A DNA stretch of 64,000 bases. It comes from Thalassia testudinum (Eukaryota; Streptophyta; Magnoliopsida; Alismatales; Hydrocharitaceae). Shown piece by piece: positions 23,174-34,334 of the stretch. Location: contig JAZHRO010000056.1 of NCBI GenBank assembly GCA_037157565.1, positions 29,449,501-29,513,500 on the forward strand, given 5' to 3'. The position numbers and the translations under genes are program-made. Every line of letters begins with the position of its first letter. The first letter of the stretch is position 1. The notes under the pieces were generated by a model. The model saw only the letters and a program-made list of their open reading frames with translations, did no database searches and had not been told where the DNA came from.

Positions 23174-24376
23174 TCAAAAGGTGTGGAACCCACCATATAC
23201 TATGAAGCTCAGATGGATGTGGAAGTGTAAATGCGGGGTTTGGCTGAGTCGAATCAGCCTGGTCAGAGTAGAGACCCGTAGAATAATGAGTGAATGATGC
23301 GGAAACCCTACAGGGGTGATCAGAAATGATGGAGCATGGTCTGTAGTCTGATCAGTGTTCGAGACCCGATGTTGATGTGGAACTACAACCGGCTCAGTGA
23401 GAGGTGAATCTGAATAGAAATTGAGTCCGGTTGCGGGTCGGGGTTGAGAAGAGGTTTTGACTGTGTATGAGGGCTCTCCTGGAAATGAATGACAGGTGGT
23501 TTTCTGTAGAGAGTCCTCTGGGTAACTATGAAATGCCTGAAGAGTGTCTATAGGATGAAGGAAATCTGATTCAAGAAAAAGTTTGAATTCTGGGTTGTAA
23601 TCACTCTTGGCATTTTCTATTTTTGGTTCCTGAGGATCGAAAAGGAATGATTCTGTGTTATCAGGGATCTCGGGAACCAGGACCTCAGAGTCGGAGTCAG
23701 AGAATGGGTCATGTGAACTGAGGTCGTAGATGGGCTTGGTGTGTTCAGGAAGGAGTCTCTGCGCAATTATAGTCAGATCCAAAGTTGTCGGAGAGTTGCG
23801 AAAATGAGATTCATGATCATGAATTCCACCGCAGCATAAATCATCAGATGTGGAATCAGCAGCCTGACTGGGGTCTAGCCTATATGTCAATTCTGGGCTT
23901 AAAAAGGTATTCTGTCTAGGCTTGAGCTCCAAGCTGGTAGGATAGACCCAATTGAAACCCTACTCATCCAACTCCTCAGTTTCTGTATCAAAAATTGGCA
24001 TGTCTTCTGAAAAATTGATCAGATTTCCTGAGGATGTTGGAGAGGGATATTCATTGAATAGAGTCCTGGAATCATATTCTGTAAAAATTTGATCTTTACC
24101 ATGTGGGGCCTCATAATCTTCCCAATAAGTTTCAGATCTAGGTTCTAGGCTTAGGATGTGGGTAGAATTACTAGAACCTAAGTCCGAATAACCTTCGAAG
24201 GTCACCTTATCAAAATAAGGGGCGGAATTTATACCCTCAAAAGGTTCAGTTCTGATCTCATTATTGCAGGAGTTTTGGAATTCTAAGCTTGGCAATTCAT
24301 GGTCTAAGTTTGGCTCATCATTGTGTTTTCCTGTAACTTCCCAACCAAACTCAATGTTGTCTTCTATCTAGGTTGG
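23174..24376 (-). pseudogene. Element D orphan ORF, C-terminal part
   Basis: Minus strand, continuing in frame from 31032 once element C is removed. The product is acidic and rich in Ser, Pro, Asp and Glu (for example DLSSHDPFSDSDSEVLVPE), with no domain I recognise. In-frame stops are TAG just after the C insertion point and TAG at 23960-23962. The tail after about 23330 is richer in His, Leu and Thr. The combined frame 31454-31032 plus 24376-23174 is about 542 codons, close to element B's ORF (547). Confidence 0.7.
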
Positions 24377-24381
24377 GGATC

Positions 24382-26014
24382 TGACTGGTCGATCGTTCGC
24401 TTTAAAGTCGTTTGCAGTTTAATGTGGTGGAAAAATCAAGTAATCAATATTTAAGAAGAAATAACCACTCGCAAGGAAGCGGGTCATATCCACAGGGAGG
24501 CAATGACGTATTAAAATTCGCACCAATTAAAAACATCTTTTCGTAGCTAGTTTGGACAAGAATCAAGCCAAAATTGCCTTCAGATTAAGGTTGAAGCAAG
24601 AAACAATGCTGAAATAGCAATTCTGAGAAACTAGAGGATATTTTTCACAATGCAAAATCAATAAAATATTATTAAAAAGTGATAATGATAGAAAATGTAA
24701 TTTTTAATTGGCAGGTTACTGTAGCAAAACAGGGGATTTTTTTCCCTTTGCCTAGCGCGACGAGGAGTGGATGGCCGGACGTAGGAAGCTCGGAGGAAGT
24801 CCCTTGGACCAAGGGCTTCGAAGCAGTGGTGGCGGCGTGTCGCGCGGTGGTCGGAGGTGGCCGGACGAGCTCCGGTGGAGGTGGCTGCAGCCGGTGTCGC
24901 AGCTGCTTTGGCGTGAGCGCGCATTGCAGCCGATGCGTGCTCTATTGGCATGGAGAGCGGGTGCTGCTGGTGGTTCTGCAGGCGCGGGAGGTCGCAGGTG
25001 CTGCTGGAGGTGAGCGGGTGCGGTTGGAAGCTGTGCACACCTTGCGTACGGCTGAGGTGAGCGGGTACTGCTGGCGGATCTGCAGGCGCAGGAGGTTGTG
25101 GGTGCTGCTAGAGGTGAGTGGGTGCGGTTGGAGGGGGTATGCAGGGAAGGTTGAGTGAGCGCGCGGGTGAACGGTGAGGTGCAGGCTGAAGGGTGCGTAG
25201 ATGGCGCTGGAGGTGAAGTGGGCGGATGTGGTTGTGTAGGTGCGGGCGAACTTCAGACGGGTACGCAGGCAGGTGGTCATGGGTGAGCAATGAGGTGCAG
25301 GCTTAAGGTGACCGGGTGGCTTCAGACGTCCGGGAAATTAAGTGACGGAAAGGGTGGTTGGACGGTAGCTGCGGCGGTGGTGGTTGGTGACGACGGCGAG
25401 GGAGATGCACGCTAAGGTTCTCACGGTAATGCGAGCGAGCTTCGGATGGCGGTGTGGCCTGTCACACCACACGCCAACTGTGGTGGAGACTCGTCGCCAC
25501 GGTTGAGGCCGGCAGTATGGAATGGAAGAGAGGAGATCTCTCTGCACAGTGGTGCGTCGGTGGTGGAGGCCTCTCGAGCTCGGCTGCCTCCCTCCTCCTT
25601 TTGTAGTGGCCTGGACAAATTTGAAATTAGCTGCCCGACCAGATCCAACATATCCACTCCTCCTTGAATGGGTTCTTCACTGCGGCACCGGGTGGCGTTG
25701 GAGCAGCAGCCAGCTGTTCTTGAAAGAAGAAGAATAAACAAAATAATGTTAAAATATTATGGTCATTTATATACAGATCCTCAACTTTTATGTTAATGAA
25801 AACAATGTACCTAATTGGTTAACTAATTAGATGAATGTCATTCTAAGCTAATTCTTAATGCACTTAAAATATGAATGCAATGCATGGATTATGTAATTAA
25901 ATTAAAAATATGAATTAATCTATTTACATCCTAATTTATGCTAAATAAATGTTAGAATTAACCTAATGTCGAGGCACTTAAATACTTAAATAGCCCACAA
26001 CTATGGGCTAATCA
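24382..26014 (-). repeat. Element C 3' LTR
   Basis: 1633 bp, TGACTGG...CTAATCA on the plus strand. It differs from the other LTR by scattered substitutions and by loss of one half of a 28-bp palindrome near 25323-25338. GC-rich overlapping frames (24679-25158 and others) recur in both LTRs but are not supported as genes. Confidence 0.95.
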
Positions 26015-26049
26015 AATACCCCCATGCCTAGTTTTTGCTAGTCCCTAGC
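26015..26049 (-). promoter_or_regulatory. Pre-PPT motif and polypurine tract of C
   Basis: Minus strand TGCTAGGGACTAGCAAAAAC followed by TAGGCATGGGGGTATT, adjacent to the LTR start TGATTAGCCC. Confidence 0.85.
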
Positions 26050-27123
26050 AAAATTAAGTGAAACCTAGCACTCCAAGTAGACTAGTCAACTCACGTAGTC
26101 TTCCTTCAGAAGCATATTAAGTTCAAATTCTACACCCGAGGTTCCTAAGTAGTTTCTAAGTTACAGACTAGGTCGACTAAAGACGAGTTGCAAGCACAAG
26201 TTTCCCTGATTTCTAACTCTACCCTAAAGTTTATTGATCCCTGAGATTAAAGCATCCGTTTTTGTGCAATGGTCTGAGTTATTTAAGTTAAAGAATTTTT
26301 TTTTTATATATATATATATTTTTTTGTTTGTTTGATTCTTCTAAGTCTAACCTTAGATCAGCTATCAACACAGTCTGTGTCGGATTCATTGTCCCCATTA
26401 CCATACCTCGAAGGGTGCCTAGCTTTCGATGCTTCGAGATAGCACCGCCCATAATTACCCCAAGAACTCCTGGCAATCGACACTTCGAGATAGTATCGCC
26501 CATGGATTTCTTAAGCGAATTCAGGCCTATGGCAATCGGCACTTCGAGATAGGGATGCCCATGGTACTTGAACCGCACAATGCGCTTACATGCCCCCAGT
26601 AGGATGGATATCCTAAGAGACAGCGCCGAGGAGGTAATATGTTATCATCGCATCCTCAAGGTGAGTATATACTCCCCTCTCCTGCGGCGGGAACTCTTCC
26701 AATCAAAATGTTTTTTCAGGCCTCTCCTAAGTCAAAACCAAGAGAACCAAATCTCTTTTCAGAAAGACAGAAATTAAGTTAATTACCAGACCAAATGTGT
26801 GAAATTTGGATGCTTGGGTTACAAGGACCCGTAAACCAAAAGGTAGAACAAGACTCCAAGTACTACCCCACCTTTTAACTCAAACCCTAGCTTCCCTTCC
26901 TCAACCTCTTGAGGAATGGTCCGCAACTTAACTCCTACTTAAGTTTTTAAGTCCACAAAGGACCCTAAAGGTCTAAAGCTAGCAACTCATTTAGCTTCTA
27001 AAGTTTGACCCTAGAATTAACTTAATCTACCCTAGAGTTCTGATTTGCTTAAGACCGCAAGATCTAGCCAGTTAAGCTCAAAACTCTTCTTTTTTTTTTA
27101 TACAAATGTATGCAATGAATGCA
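26050..27123 (-). other. Element C 3' non-coding region
   Basis: No gene seen. It carries three dispersed copies of CTTCGAGATA (plus strand, about 26432-26550), which are also seen in D. It has a short TA microsatellite at 26305-26320. Confidence 0.6.
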
Positions 27124-28152
27124 CTATGCTATGTATATCCCCAAGTACACCCCCCCATGCCTAAAATATGCAATGTCCTCATTGCTTAGAAGGATATTAC
27201 CTGGGTCATTAGCAGATCCCCTAGGGTGCTCTATCTGAGGTAAATGGTTTACACTGGTAACATCAGACTCCTCAGATAGGTCAATTTCTTTAGGGTTAGG
27301 TTCCCTAAGGGTGGGCTTGAGTTCCATATTGTGATCAAAAGGGAGGGTAGGATTAACAACTTGACTTTGACCCACTTCATCAAATGTCACGAAAATACTA
27401 TCATCTGGGTCGAGGTCTTCCAATGGTACCATCATTCCCTTTTTTTGTCTCCAATATAATTCAGATGGATACTCAACCTTATCATCATATTCCTCGAGTT
27501 GCCACCTTTCTTCATCCAGTACATAGCTACTTTCATGTGTATCTTCCTCCCACCTAAGGTGTGGATCTCTCAAGGAAGTGTCATCTAATGGGGAGGTTTC
27601 AAAATCGATCCTCGAAAAGTAGCTATTCTCCCCAGAATTTCCCTCCAACTTAAACTGTAGCTTTCCCATGGGAGATGCATCTATTGTAGAGGGGTATACG
27701 TCATCCTCAATGGGGTAGATTGGGTGGCTAATTTCATCTCTTTCTTGTTGGCCTGCTCTCAAACATTCTCCTAACAATTCAATCATTTCGTTTTGCATTT
27801 TCTGTATTTCCATCTTCAAAGAGGAGAGGTCATTTCTATCATGAGAGAAGTCAGGCTCAGGCTTATAGTACCCAGGAGTGTTTGTCCAACCATTATAATT
27901 TTTCAGGGAGGGTGGGTTGGGTATTTCTATGGTATGTGGGATATTGGGAAAAGCAAATCCTGCTCCTAGGTTCTGCTCACTGAATTGGTGCTTAACCAGG
28001 CCAATACTCCTATAATAGGAGTAAAATGGATCCCAATGATTGTCATTATGTCCATCAAGGAATGGACCATCTCGGCGTCTGGGATCGAAGGATGTAGAGT
28101 GGGGGTAAGGGTGTGGGCAAGATGTGAAAGGATGAAAATCAATGTGGTCCAT
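27124..28152 (-). CDS. Orphan ORF of element C, 342 aa, unknown function
   Basis: This is the only long uninterrupted frame in the window. It starts ATG GAC CAC. The product is acidic. Residues 1-100 are rich in His, Pro, Tyr and Asp (HPYPHS, DPFYSYYRS). Residues about 109-140 (LKMEIQKMQNEMIELLGEC) look like an amphipathic, possibly coiled-coil helix. The rest is Asp/Glu/Ser-rich with several WEED- and YDD-like patches. I see no Cys-His zinc knuckle, protease, RT, RNase H or integrase motif, and no signal peptide. It occupies the position of gag-pol in an Athila-like element. I do not recognise the family. Possible roles, all inferred: a gag-like structural protein, an RNA-binding factor, or simply a decaying derivative. 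Confidence 0.65.
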   Translation of the reverse strand: MDHIDFHPFTSCPHPYPHSTSFDPRRRDGPFLDGHNDNHWDPFYSYYRSIGLVKHQFSEQNLGAGFAFPNIPHTIEIPNPPSLKNYNGWTNTPGYYKPEPDFSHDRNDLSSLKMEIQKMQNEMIELLGECLRAGQQERDEISHPIYPIEDDVYPSTIDASPMGKLQFKLEGNSGENSYFSRIDFETSPLDDTSLRDPHLRWEEDTHESSYVLDEERWQLEEYDDKVEYPSELYWRQKKGMMVPLEDLDPDDSIFVTFDEVGQSQVVNPTLPFDHNMELKPTLREPNPKEIDLSEESDVTSVNHLPQIEHPRGSANDPGNILLSNEDIAYFRHGGVYLGIYIA

Positions 28153-29351
28153 TCTAACTCACACCTCAATCAGAATTCCCCAAGCAAAACACAATTCAAA
28201 AAGGACCTTTTAGGTCTTTCCCAATTTAGGCTTTTGATTTTAAGTTAGATTGCAGGTGACAATACAATTTGTTCAATCAATTTACGCGCCTATTGTCGAC
28301 CTACGGCTCGCCTAAGAAGACCTAGTTGGAGCTTAGGTGTTCTTCCCTAAATCTCAAATGGTCAAGTAAATCCAAATACGGAAGATCGAGGGATGCAAGT
28401 AGGCCTAAGCCTTCCTTTGAAGCTGTGCTTTCACGGTGCTTCTCAACTACCCCCAAAAATCCATGACAGGGCATCCCCCTCTTCGGATTTACAAAACCTT
28501 TGATCTCAAGTTCCGAACACTTCAGAATCCAACGATAGGAGGGCTCTTGTCCTAGTATTTCCAAACCTAAGGAGTGTCTAGAAGCATGTCGTGGTGCAAG
28601 CGAAATAAGTGTGCATACACTGCAAAAGATTTTGAATTTTGAATCGCACGCCAAGTTTGAAAATCAAATCCTTGGTTTTTAAAATGTCCCTCCTTTAATT
28701 AGTCCTTTTTCTAGAAAATATGTGACCACTTGTTAGATTTATTCAGTACAGATTAGGTGGTCTTCGCATTAAGTCCTAATGCAATGCGTGATCAAGAATA
28801 GGATGCAAAGTAAGGAAATGCGTACCTTGCTTCCAGCAATCAACGATGCAAGAATGCACGCAGTGCAGAGAAATAAATCTAGAGGTTGCTCATACAGACC
28901 TAAATGGTTCATCCTAGGGCAGGCAGCTCATTCTTTTTCTTCTATTTTTTTTTAGAACTACTTATGCACAAGCAAATAAAAGTAATAAAAAAAAACTAAA
29001 TCTAAAGAAAAGGGAACAGGCACCCAAAAATTACCCAACACAGGCCCAAAACAAAATTGGCGAACAAAATCCTCAAAATATACCCCAGAACAAGGGTTTC
29101 AAACAAAATGCAATAAAAAAATTAAATCTAAAGTCTTAGTTCTGTCAAACTAAATATACAATGTTGTCCTCTGCGTCCTCGTCCTTCTCCTCCTTACAAA
29201 ATTGCTCGTCCAATTCTCCTCTGGCGACGTCAAGGGTCGCCTCTCACACTGGCTGATTCTTGCACAAATTTCTCACACATAAGAGAAAATAATTAATGGT
29301 CAAATCACTGTGCAATTGACAAATAATAAAAATAAAATTAGGCAAAATTAT
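28153..29351 (-). other. Element C leader
   Basis: About 1.2 kb between primer site and ORF. A 110-codon minus-strand frame (28322-28654) is present but has no recognisable domain and is not supported as coding. Confidence 0.6.
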
Positions 29352-29384
29352 TGCACCTGTTGCCTCCCTGGCAATGGCGTCATT
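29352..29384 (-). promoter_or_regulatory. Primer-binding site of element C
   Basis: Minus strand TGACGCCATTGCCAGGGA followed by GGCAACAGG, next to the LTR end. It is a mutated tRNA-Asp-type site. TTGCC and GGCAA can pair around AGGGA. Confidence 0.8.
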
Positions 29385-31031
29385 TGACTGGTCGATCATT
29401 CGCTTTAAAGTCATTAGTAGTTTAATGTGGTGGAAAAATCGACTAATCAATATTTAAGAAGAAATAACCACTCACAGAGGAGCGGGTCATATCCACAGGG
29501 AGGCAATGACGTACTAAAATTCGCACTAATTAAAATTGTTTGTTCATAGCAAGTTTAGACAAGAATCAAGGCAAAATTGCCTCTAGATTAAGGTTGAAGC
29601 AAAAAACAATGATGAAATAGCAATTCTGAGAAGCTGGAGGATATTTTTCGCAATGCAGGATCAATAAAATATTATTAAAAAGTGACAATGGAAGAAAATG
29701 TAATTTTTAATTGGCAGGTTACTGTAGCAAAATAGGGGATTTTTTTTCTCTTTGCCTAGTGCGACAAGGAGTGGATGGCCGGACGCAGGAAGCTCGGAGG
29801 AAGTCCCTTGGACCAAGGGCTTCGAAGCGGTGGTGGCGACGTGTCGCGCGGTGGCTGGAGGTGGCCAGATGAGCTCCGACGGAGGTGGCTGCAGCCGGTG
29901 CCGCAGCTGCTTTGGCATGAGCATGCACTGCAGCTGGTGCAAGCTCTGTTGGCGTCGAGAGCGGGTGCTGCTGGTGGTTCTATAGGTGCGAGAGGTCGCA
30001 GGTGCTGCTGGAGGTGAGCAGGTGCGGTTGGAGGCTGTGCACGCCTTGCGTGCGGCTGAGGTGAGCGGGTGCTGCTGGCGGTTCTGCAGGCGCGGGAGGT
30101 TGCGGGTGCTGCTGGAGGTGAGCGGGTGCGGTTGGAGGGGGTGTGCGCGGAAGGTGGAGTGAGTGCGTGGGTGAACGGTGAGGTGCAGGCTGAAGAGCGT
30201 GGAGATGGCGATGGAGGTGAAGTGGGCGGATGTGGTTGTCTGGGTGCGGGTGGACATCAGACGGGTGCTCAGGCAGGTGGTCACGGGTGAGCGGTGAGGT
30301 GCAGGCAGAAGGTGACCGAGTGGCTTCAGACGTCCGGGAAATTTCCCGGACGTCTTAAGTGACTGAAAGGGTGGTTGAACGGTAGCTGCGGCAGTGGTGG
30401 TTGGTGACGACGGCGAGGGAGATGCACGCTAAGGTGCTCACGGTAATGCGGGCGAGCTATGGATGGCGGTGTGGCCTGTCACACCACACGCCCACGGTCG
30501 TGGAGACTCGCCACCACGGTTGAGGCCGACAGTATGGAATGGAAGAGAGGAGATCTCTCTGCACAGTGGTGGGTCGGTGGTGGAGGCCTCTCGAGCTCAG
30601 CTGCCTCCCTCCTCCTTTTGTAGTGGCCTGGACAAATTTGAAATTAGCTGCCCGACCAGATCCAACATATCCACTCCTCCTTGAATGGGTTCTTCACTGC
30701 GGCACCAGGTGGCGTTGGAGCAGCAGCCAGCCGTTCCTGAAAGAAGAAGAATAAACAAAATAATGTTAAAATATTATGGTCATTTATATACAGACCCTCA
30801 ACTTTTATGTTAATGAAAACAATATACCTAATTGGTTAACTAATTAGATGAATGTCATTCTAAGCTAATTTTTAATGCACTTAAAATATGAATGCATTGC
30901 ATGGATGATGTAATTAAATTAAAAATATGAATTAATATATTTACATCCTAATTTATGCTAAATAAATGTTAGAATTAACCTAATGTCTTGGCACTTAAAT
31001 ACTTAAATAGCCCACAACTATGGGCTAATCA
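29385..31031 (-). repeat. Element C 5' LTR
   Basis: 1647 bp, a direct repeat of 24382-26014. It contains the intact 28-bp palindrome at 30328-30355. Confidence 0.95.
30328..30355. repeat. 28-bp perfect palindrome in C LTR
   Basis: The half-site AGACGTCCGGGAAA is followed directly by its exact reverse complement. It contains two GACGTC cores. The homologous place in the other LTR has lost 12 bp from one arm. Confidence 0.92.
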
Positions 31032-31454
31032 GGATCCACAACCACTTTGTGCCTCAGTCCCGAGATCTGGGAAACTGGATTGACCCTTAATGCTTTTCCA
31101 AGATGGGTCATCCTCTGTTTCTGGTATACACGAGTATTTCTGGTTGATAATTTGTTCTAGTGATCTCATCATTTCTACCCGTTTTACATGGGCATCTTGG
31201 TGTTGTTCCCAAAGTACAGGATTTGTCAAGCATTGAAGGTATTCAGATTAGTGTAATTTTTCTATCTCAATGTATCCTGTCATGAGCATATCTCGGGTTG
31301 ATCCTTTTGAAATTTCTGTCAACAGAATTTGGGCACAGTTTATGATGAAAGCTGTGGTTGTTGGGACATCAACCTGAATGTTTTCTATTGGTGTTGAGGG
31401 TTTACATTTGATTTCATAGAATTCAAGGGCATCCTCAATCATTTTATCTTTCAT
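31032..31454 (-). pseudogene. Element D orphan ORF, N-terminal part
   Basis: Minus strand, in the same frame as 24376-23174. It contains one in-frame TAA just after …IEIEKLH, near 31246. The helical-looking segment LWEQHQDAHVKRVEMMRSLE is weakly similar to SWITHQQAMRELL in element B's ORF (W-x2-HQ-x-A). Sequence further upstream in frame has more stops, so the true start is unknown. No known domain. Interrupted by element C at the GGATC TSD. Confidence 0.65.
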
Positions 31455-32279
31455 GGATCTTTGTGATTCAGGTTTCTTGAAGGGTGATGCTAGTTAATTA
31501 GGCTGCATAATTGGATCAGGCGGTGAAATCAAGATGTAGAATCAGAAGTTTGATGTAGACTCAAGTTGTGCCAAGATGGAAGAAGGGGGCTTTGTTCAGA
31601 ATCAGAGGAAAAGGGTTGTGTGAATGATTGGTTGCACAAACAAGGGCACCGAGGCTCGGCCTCGGGGAGAGTGAATTTCTAAAGGAGGTTTCAAGGACCT
31701 CCTACCAAACACTGAAGGACTGGATGAGATAAGCAGTTGCTGGACCCAATCAAGACACCCAAAATGTTGGGTGACTATAGAGGTGCGGGGCAGATGGACC
31801 CCTTGATCAGAAGATCATCCACCTGAGAATTACCTGGGCATCCAGAGAGGGTGAGTCCTGCGAAGACCCCTACACGGTAGAGCATCCCCACAGGTTACAG
31901 GGTTTCCCCCACCCGACCTCTCTTGTCACTGAGATTCCAGGTAGACCAGAATGGGGACCTTAACCTCTTAAGTCTACCACTTTTAGTTAGGATCAAGGTG
32001 CTTAGGTTTTCACTTGAACTTTAGGCTTTTTGAGTGCAAAGAGTGACCTAAGTTGAAGGTTGGTTGACCGAAGGGGTCAACTTCACCTATTAGTTCCTTT
32101 GAGAGCTTATTTGGTCCTGTCTTTTAAGGTTCAAGTGTTTTTAGAGAGCCAAATTTCTTAGGGTTTCTCTTGTTAGATATTTTCAACCAATGGCTTGGGC
32201 ACACTCTTTTTGGGATTTCTCAATTCTTGCTTAAGAAGTGTGTCTCTAAAAACCCTAATGTTGAATCTTATGTTGGCTC
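31455..32279 (-). other. Element D leader, distal part
   Basis: Untranslated or decayed N-terminal sequence with several stops in the ORF frame. No other gene is seen. It ends at the TSD GGCTC (32275-32279) of the Copia solo LTR. Confidence 0.55.
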
Positions 32280-33965
32280 TGTTGGTGCTAGAGCACCACG
32301 ATCATTTGTTTTGATGATAACAAAACACGTGTTATTTAACATTTGCACTTGGAGTCTTAGATTTCAGGTCAATTGCAAATGTAGACGTGATTAGACGGAA
32401 TTCGAGCTCGCATCCAGGATGGATTGGAGGAGCTTGATGGAGAATAGAGGGGATTCACGAGGAGCGATAGATTGAAGATGGAAGGACAAGAAGAATAGGA
32501 TAGAATTCCATTTTATTCCTTTCATGTACATTTGTTGTTATTTTCTTGCTCTTTATTTCCTTAGAAAATTATGTTAAAGAGCCTCAAAGTACCCTAACAG
32601 TAGTCCTAGGAACACCAGCACAACCCTAGGATACTTAGGTTTTCTGTAGAGAACCTATGTAGGGTTCAAACAGAGTTTCCAGACGTCTAATTACAAAATC
32701 AGATGTCTGATAAAGTGTTTTAAGACGTCTGACTATTGATTTAGACGTCTGATAACATTTAGGCTGGACAAGTTAGTTTTGTCTAATGAAATCAGACATC
32801 CAGAACTTAGACCAGACATCTTAGGAGACGTCTAATGACTTTGCCAGACGTCCAGTTAGTGGACCGTTGGCTCTCTTAGCATACACTCAAGGATATGACC
32901 GTTAGAGCCTTATCAGAGGTCCTTAAGCCCTTCTAGACGTCTGATAATTGACCGTTTTGCCTCGACTGACCCAAAAATCTCTTCTCAGAGATTTTCTTGC
33001 CGTTGCAAATCCATTCCCACGAAAAAGTAGGTTTCCAAACGTCCAGACATAGTGCCAGACGTCCTGTCTATAGTCTGAAGGACTTGCGCTAGAACCCTAT
33101 TTAGATCTGATTCAAGTCAAGAAGAGACCCGCCCAAAATCAGATGTCTGACCTTGAAATCAGACATCTTAAAGTGGTCTTCCAGACGTCTGATGCCAGAA
33201 TTAGATGTCTGTTAACCCTGTCAGTGCAATGATTGTTCCTGATTTCGGGTTGATTCACTTGGGCTTTGCACCCAACGGCTATGGAGCCTTTCCTAAGCCA
33301 TCCAAAGCCTTCCTAAGACCTCTATAAATAGAGGAGAACCTCTTGCACACTAACACACACCTAAGATACACAAGACACACCTTGCAATACACTTTCAAAT
33401 CATTTTGTGTCTCTCTTGCTCTCAAAGCTCAAGTTCTACATCTTGAGAGCATCAAGCTTTGCGCACCCGCTCTCCCATCGTAGTTCATGAGAGTGACGTA
33501 GCGCCGTCGTGTTGTTCATGCATCCGCGTCGCTGATGCACTCCTTTCAAAGGGGAGTTTCCTAATTCCTATAGAAGCTAGGTTTAAAATTACTTTGTTGG
33601 CTCTATAGGATTATTGTTCTTTTATCTTTGTTATTTGGTTGGGCATTCGCTTTGCGAATTCCCGTCTCCTTCGACGGACAAAATCCTTCTCGTGAAGAGA
33701 AGGGGTTGAGGAACGCTACCCTCGTACTTGTAGCGTGGTTGTATTTGAGGTTGAATCACCCTCATTTAAAGTGATTCGTTTAGTGGATTTTGATCAACTT
33801 GGTTGATCGGAAAATCCTAACTCGAGAGGGTTAGGTGGTGGTTTTCACCCGGTTTGGGTTTTCACCTAAAAATACTTGTGTACTTGTGTGTTTGTCTATT
33901 TTGTGAGATTGCTTATATTTATTTCCGCAATTATTACATCACCCCCTCTAAGTAGGGAAATTACA
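32280..33965 (+). repeat. Copia (Sirevirus-like) solo LTR
   Basis: 1686 bp, TGTTGGTGCT...AAATTACA, TSD GGCTC on both sides (32275-32279, 33966-33970). It shows GATGATAACAAA near the start and CACCCCCTCTAAG near the end, which are typical of Sirevirus-type LTRs. No internal region or second LTR is present, so it is a solo LTR. It is related to the LTR of element E in its last 300 bp. It contains at least six exact AGACGTCT palindromes between 32681 and 33190. Confidence 0.88.
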
Positions 33966-33970
33966 GGCTC

Positions 33971-34304
33971 TACTTGGTCCAGTTAGCTCCCTTAGATTGG
34001 GTAATTAGGGCTCAAGCAAGAAGGTGTTAGCCCTAAATACCCTTAATAGTGTGTGTAGGAATGGTGGGTTGAAATTTGAAAACATGCAGCTTTGATGGTT
34101 TACTAGGTATGGAAGACAAGTTGTACCTATATTGCTTGTTCTTTCTTCTTCTACATCTTTAGAATAAAGTGAGAGGATAGAAAAAAATTACCTGTCCTCG
34201 GAGTGGTTGTTCTGCGGCTGCTTCTTGATTTTCCTGTACCTGCACACAATAAGAGAAGAGATTAATAGAAACTTACAAATAGAGATTTTATAGCTTCTAG
34301 AATG
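33971..34304 (-). other. Element D leader, proximal part
   Basis: Short non-coding stretch between the solo LTR and D's primer site. No gene. Confidence 0.6.
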
Positions 34305-34334
34305 GCTGTTGCTCCCCGGCAACAGCGCCAAAAA
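34305..34334 (-). promoter_or_regulatory. Primer-binding site and hairpin of element D
   Basis: Minus strand TTGGCGCTGTTGCCGGGGA, a close match to the tRNA-Asp complement. Plus-strand arms GCTGTTGC (34305-34312) and GCAACAGC (34319-34326) pair perfectly around TCCCCG. Confidence 0.85.

Larger units (their letters stand above)
24382..31031 (-). mobile_element. Element C: non-autonomous LTR element with intact orphan ORF
   Basis: Minus strand, 6650 bp, TSD GGATC at 24377-24381 and 31032-31036. LTRs are 24382-26014 and 29385-31031. It has a tRNA-Asp-like primer site and the shared pre-PPT motif. It has a single large ORF (27124-28152) and no retrotransposon enzyme. It is inserted in the orphan ORF of element D. 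Confidence 0.95.

Noticed and set aside
24679..25158. GC-rich Gly/Arg frames, repeated at 29752-30290
   Set aside because: They recur in both C LTRs with frame-breaking differences and have no domain.
28322..28654. 110-codon minus-strand frame in C's leader
   Set aside because: No domain, no support from a second copy, and it sits between primer site and main ORF.
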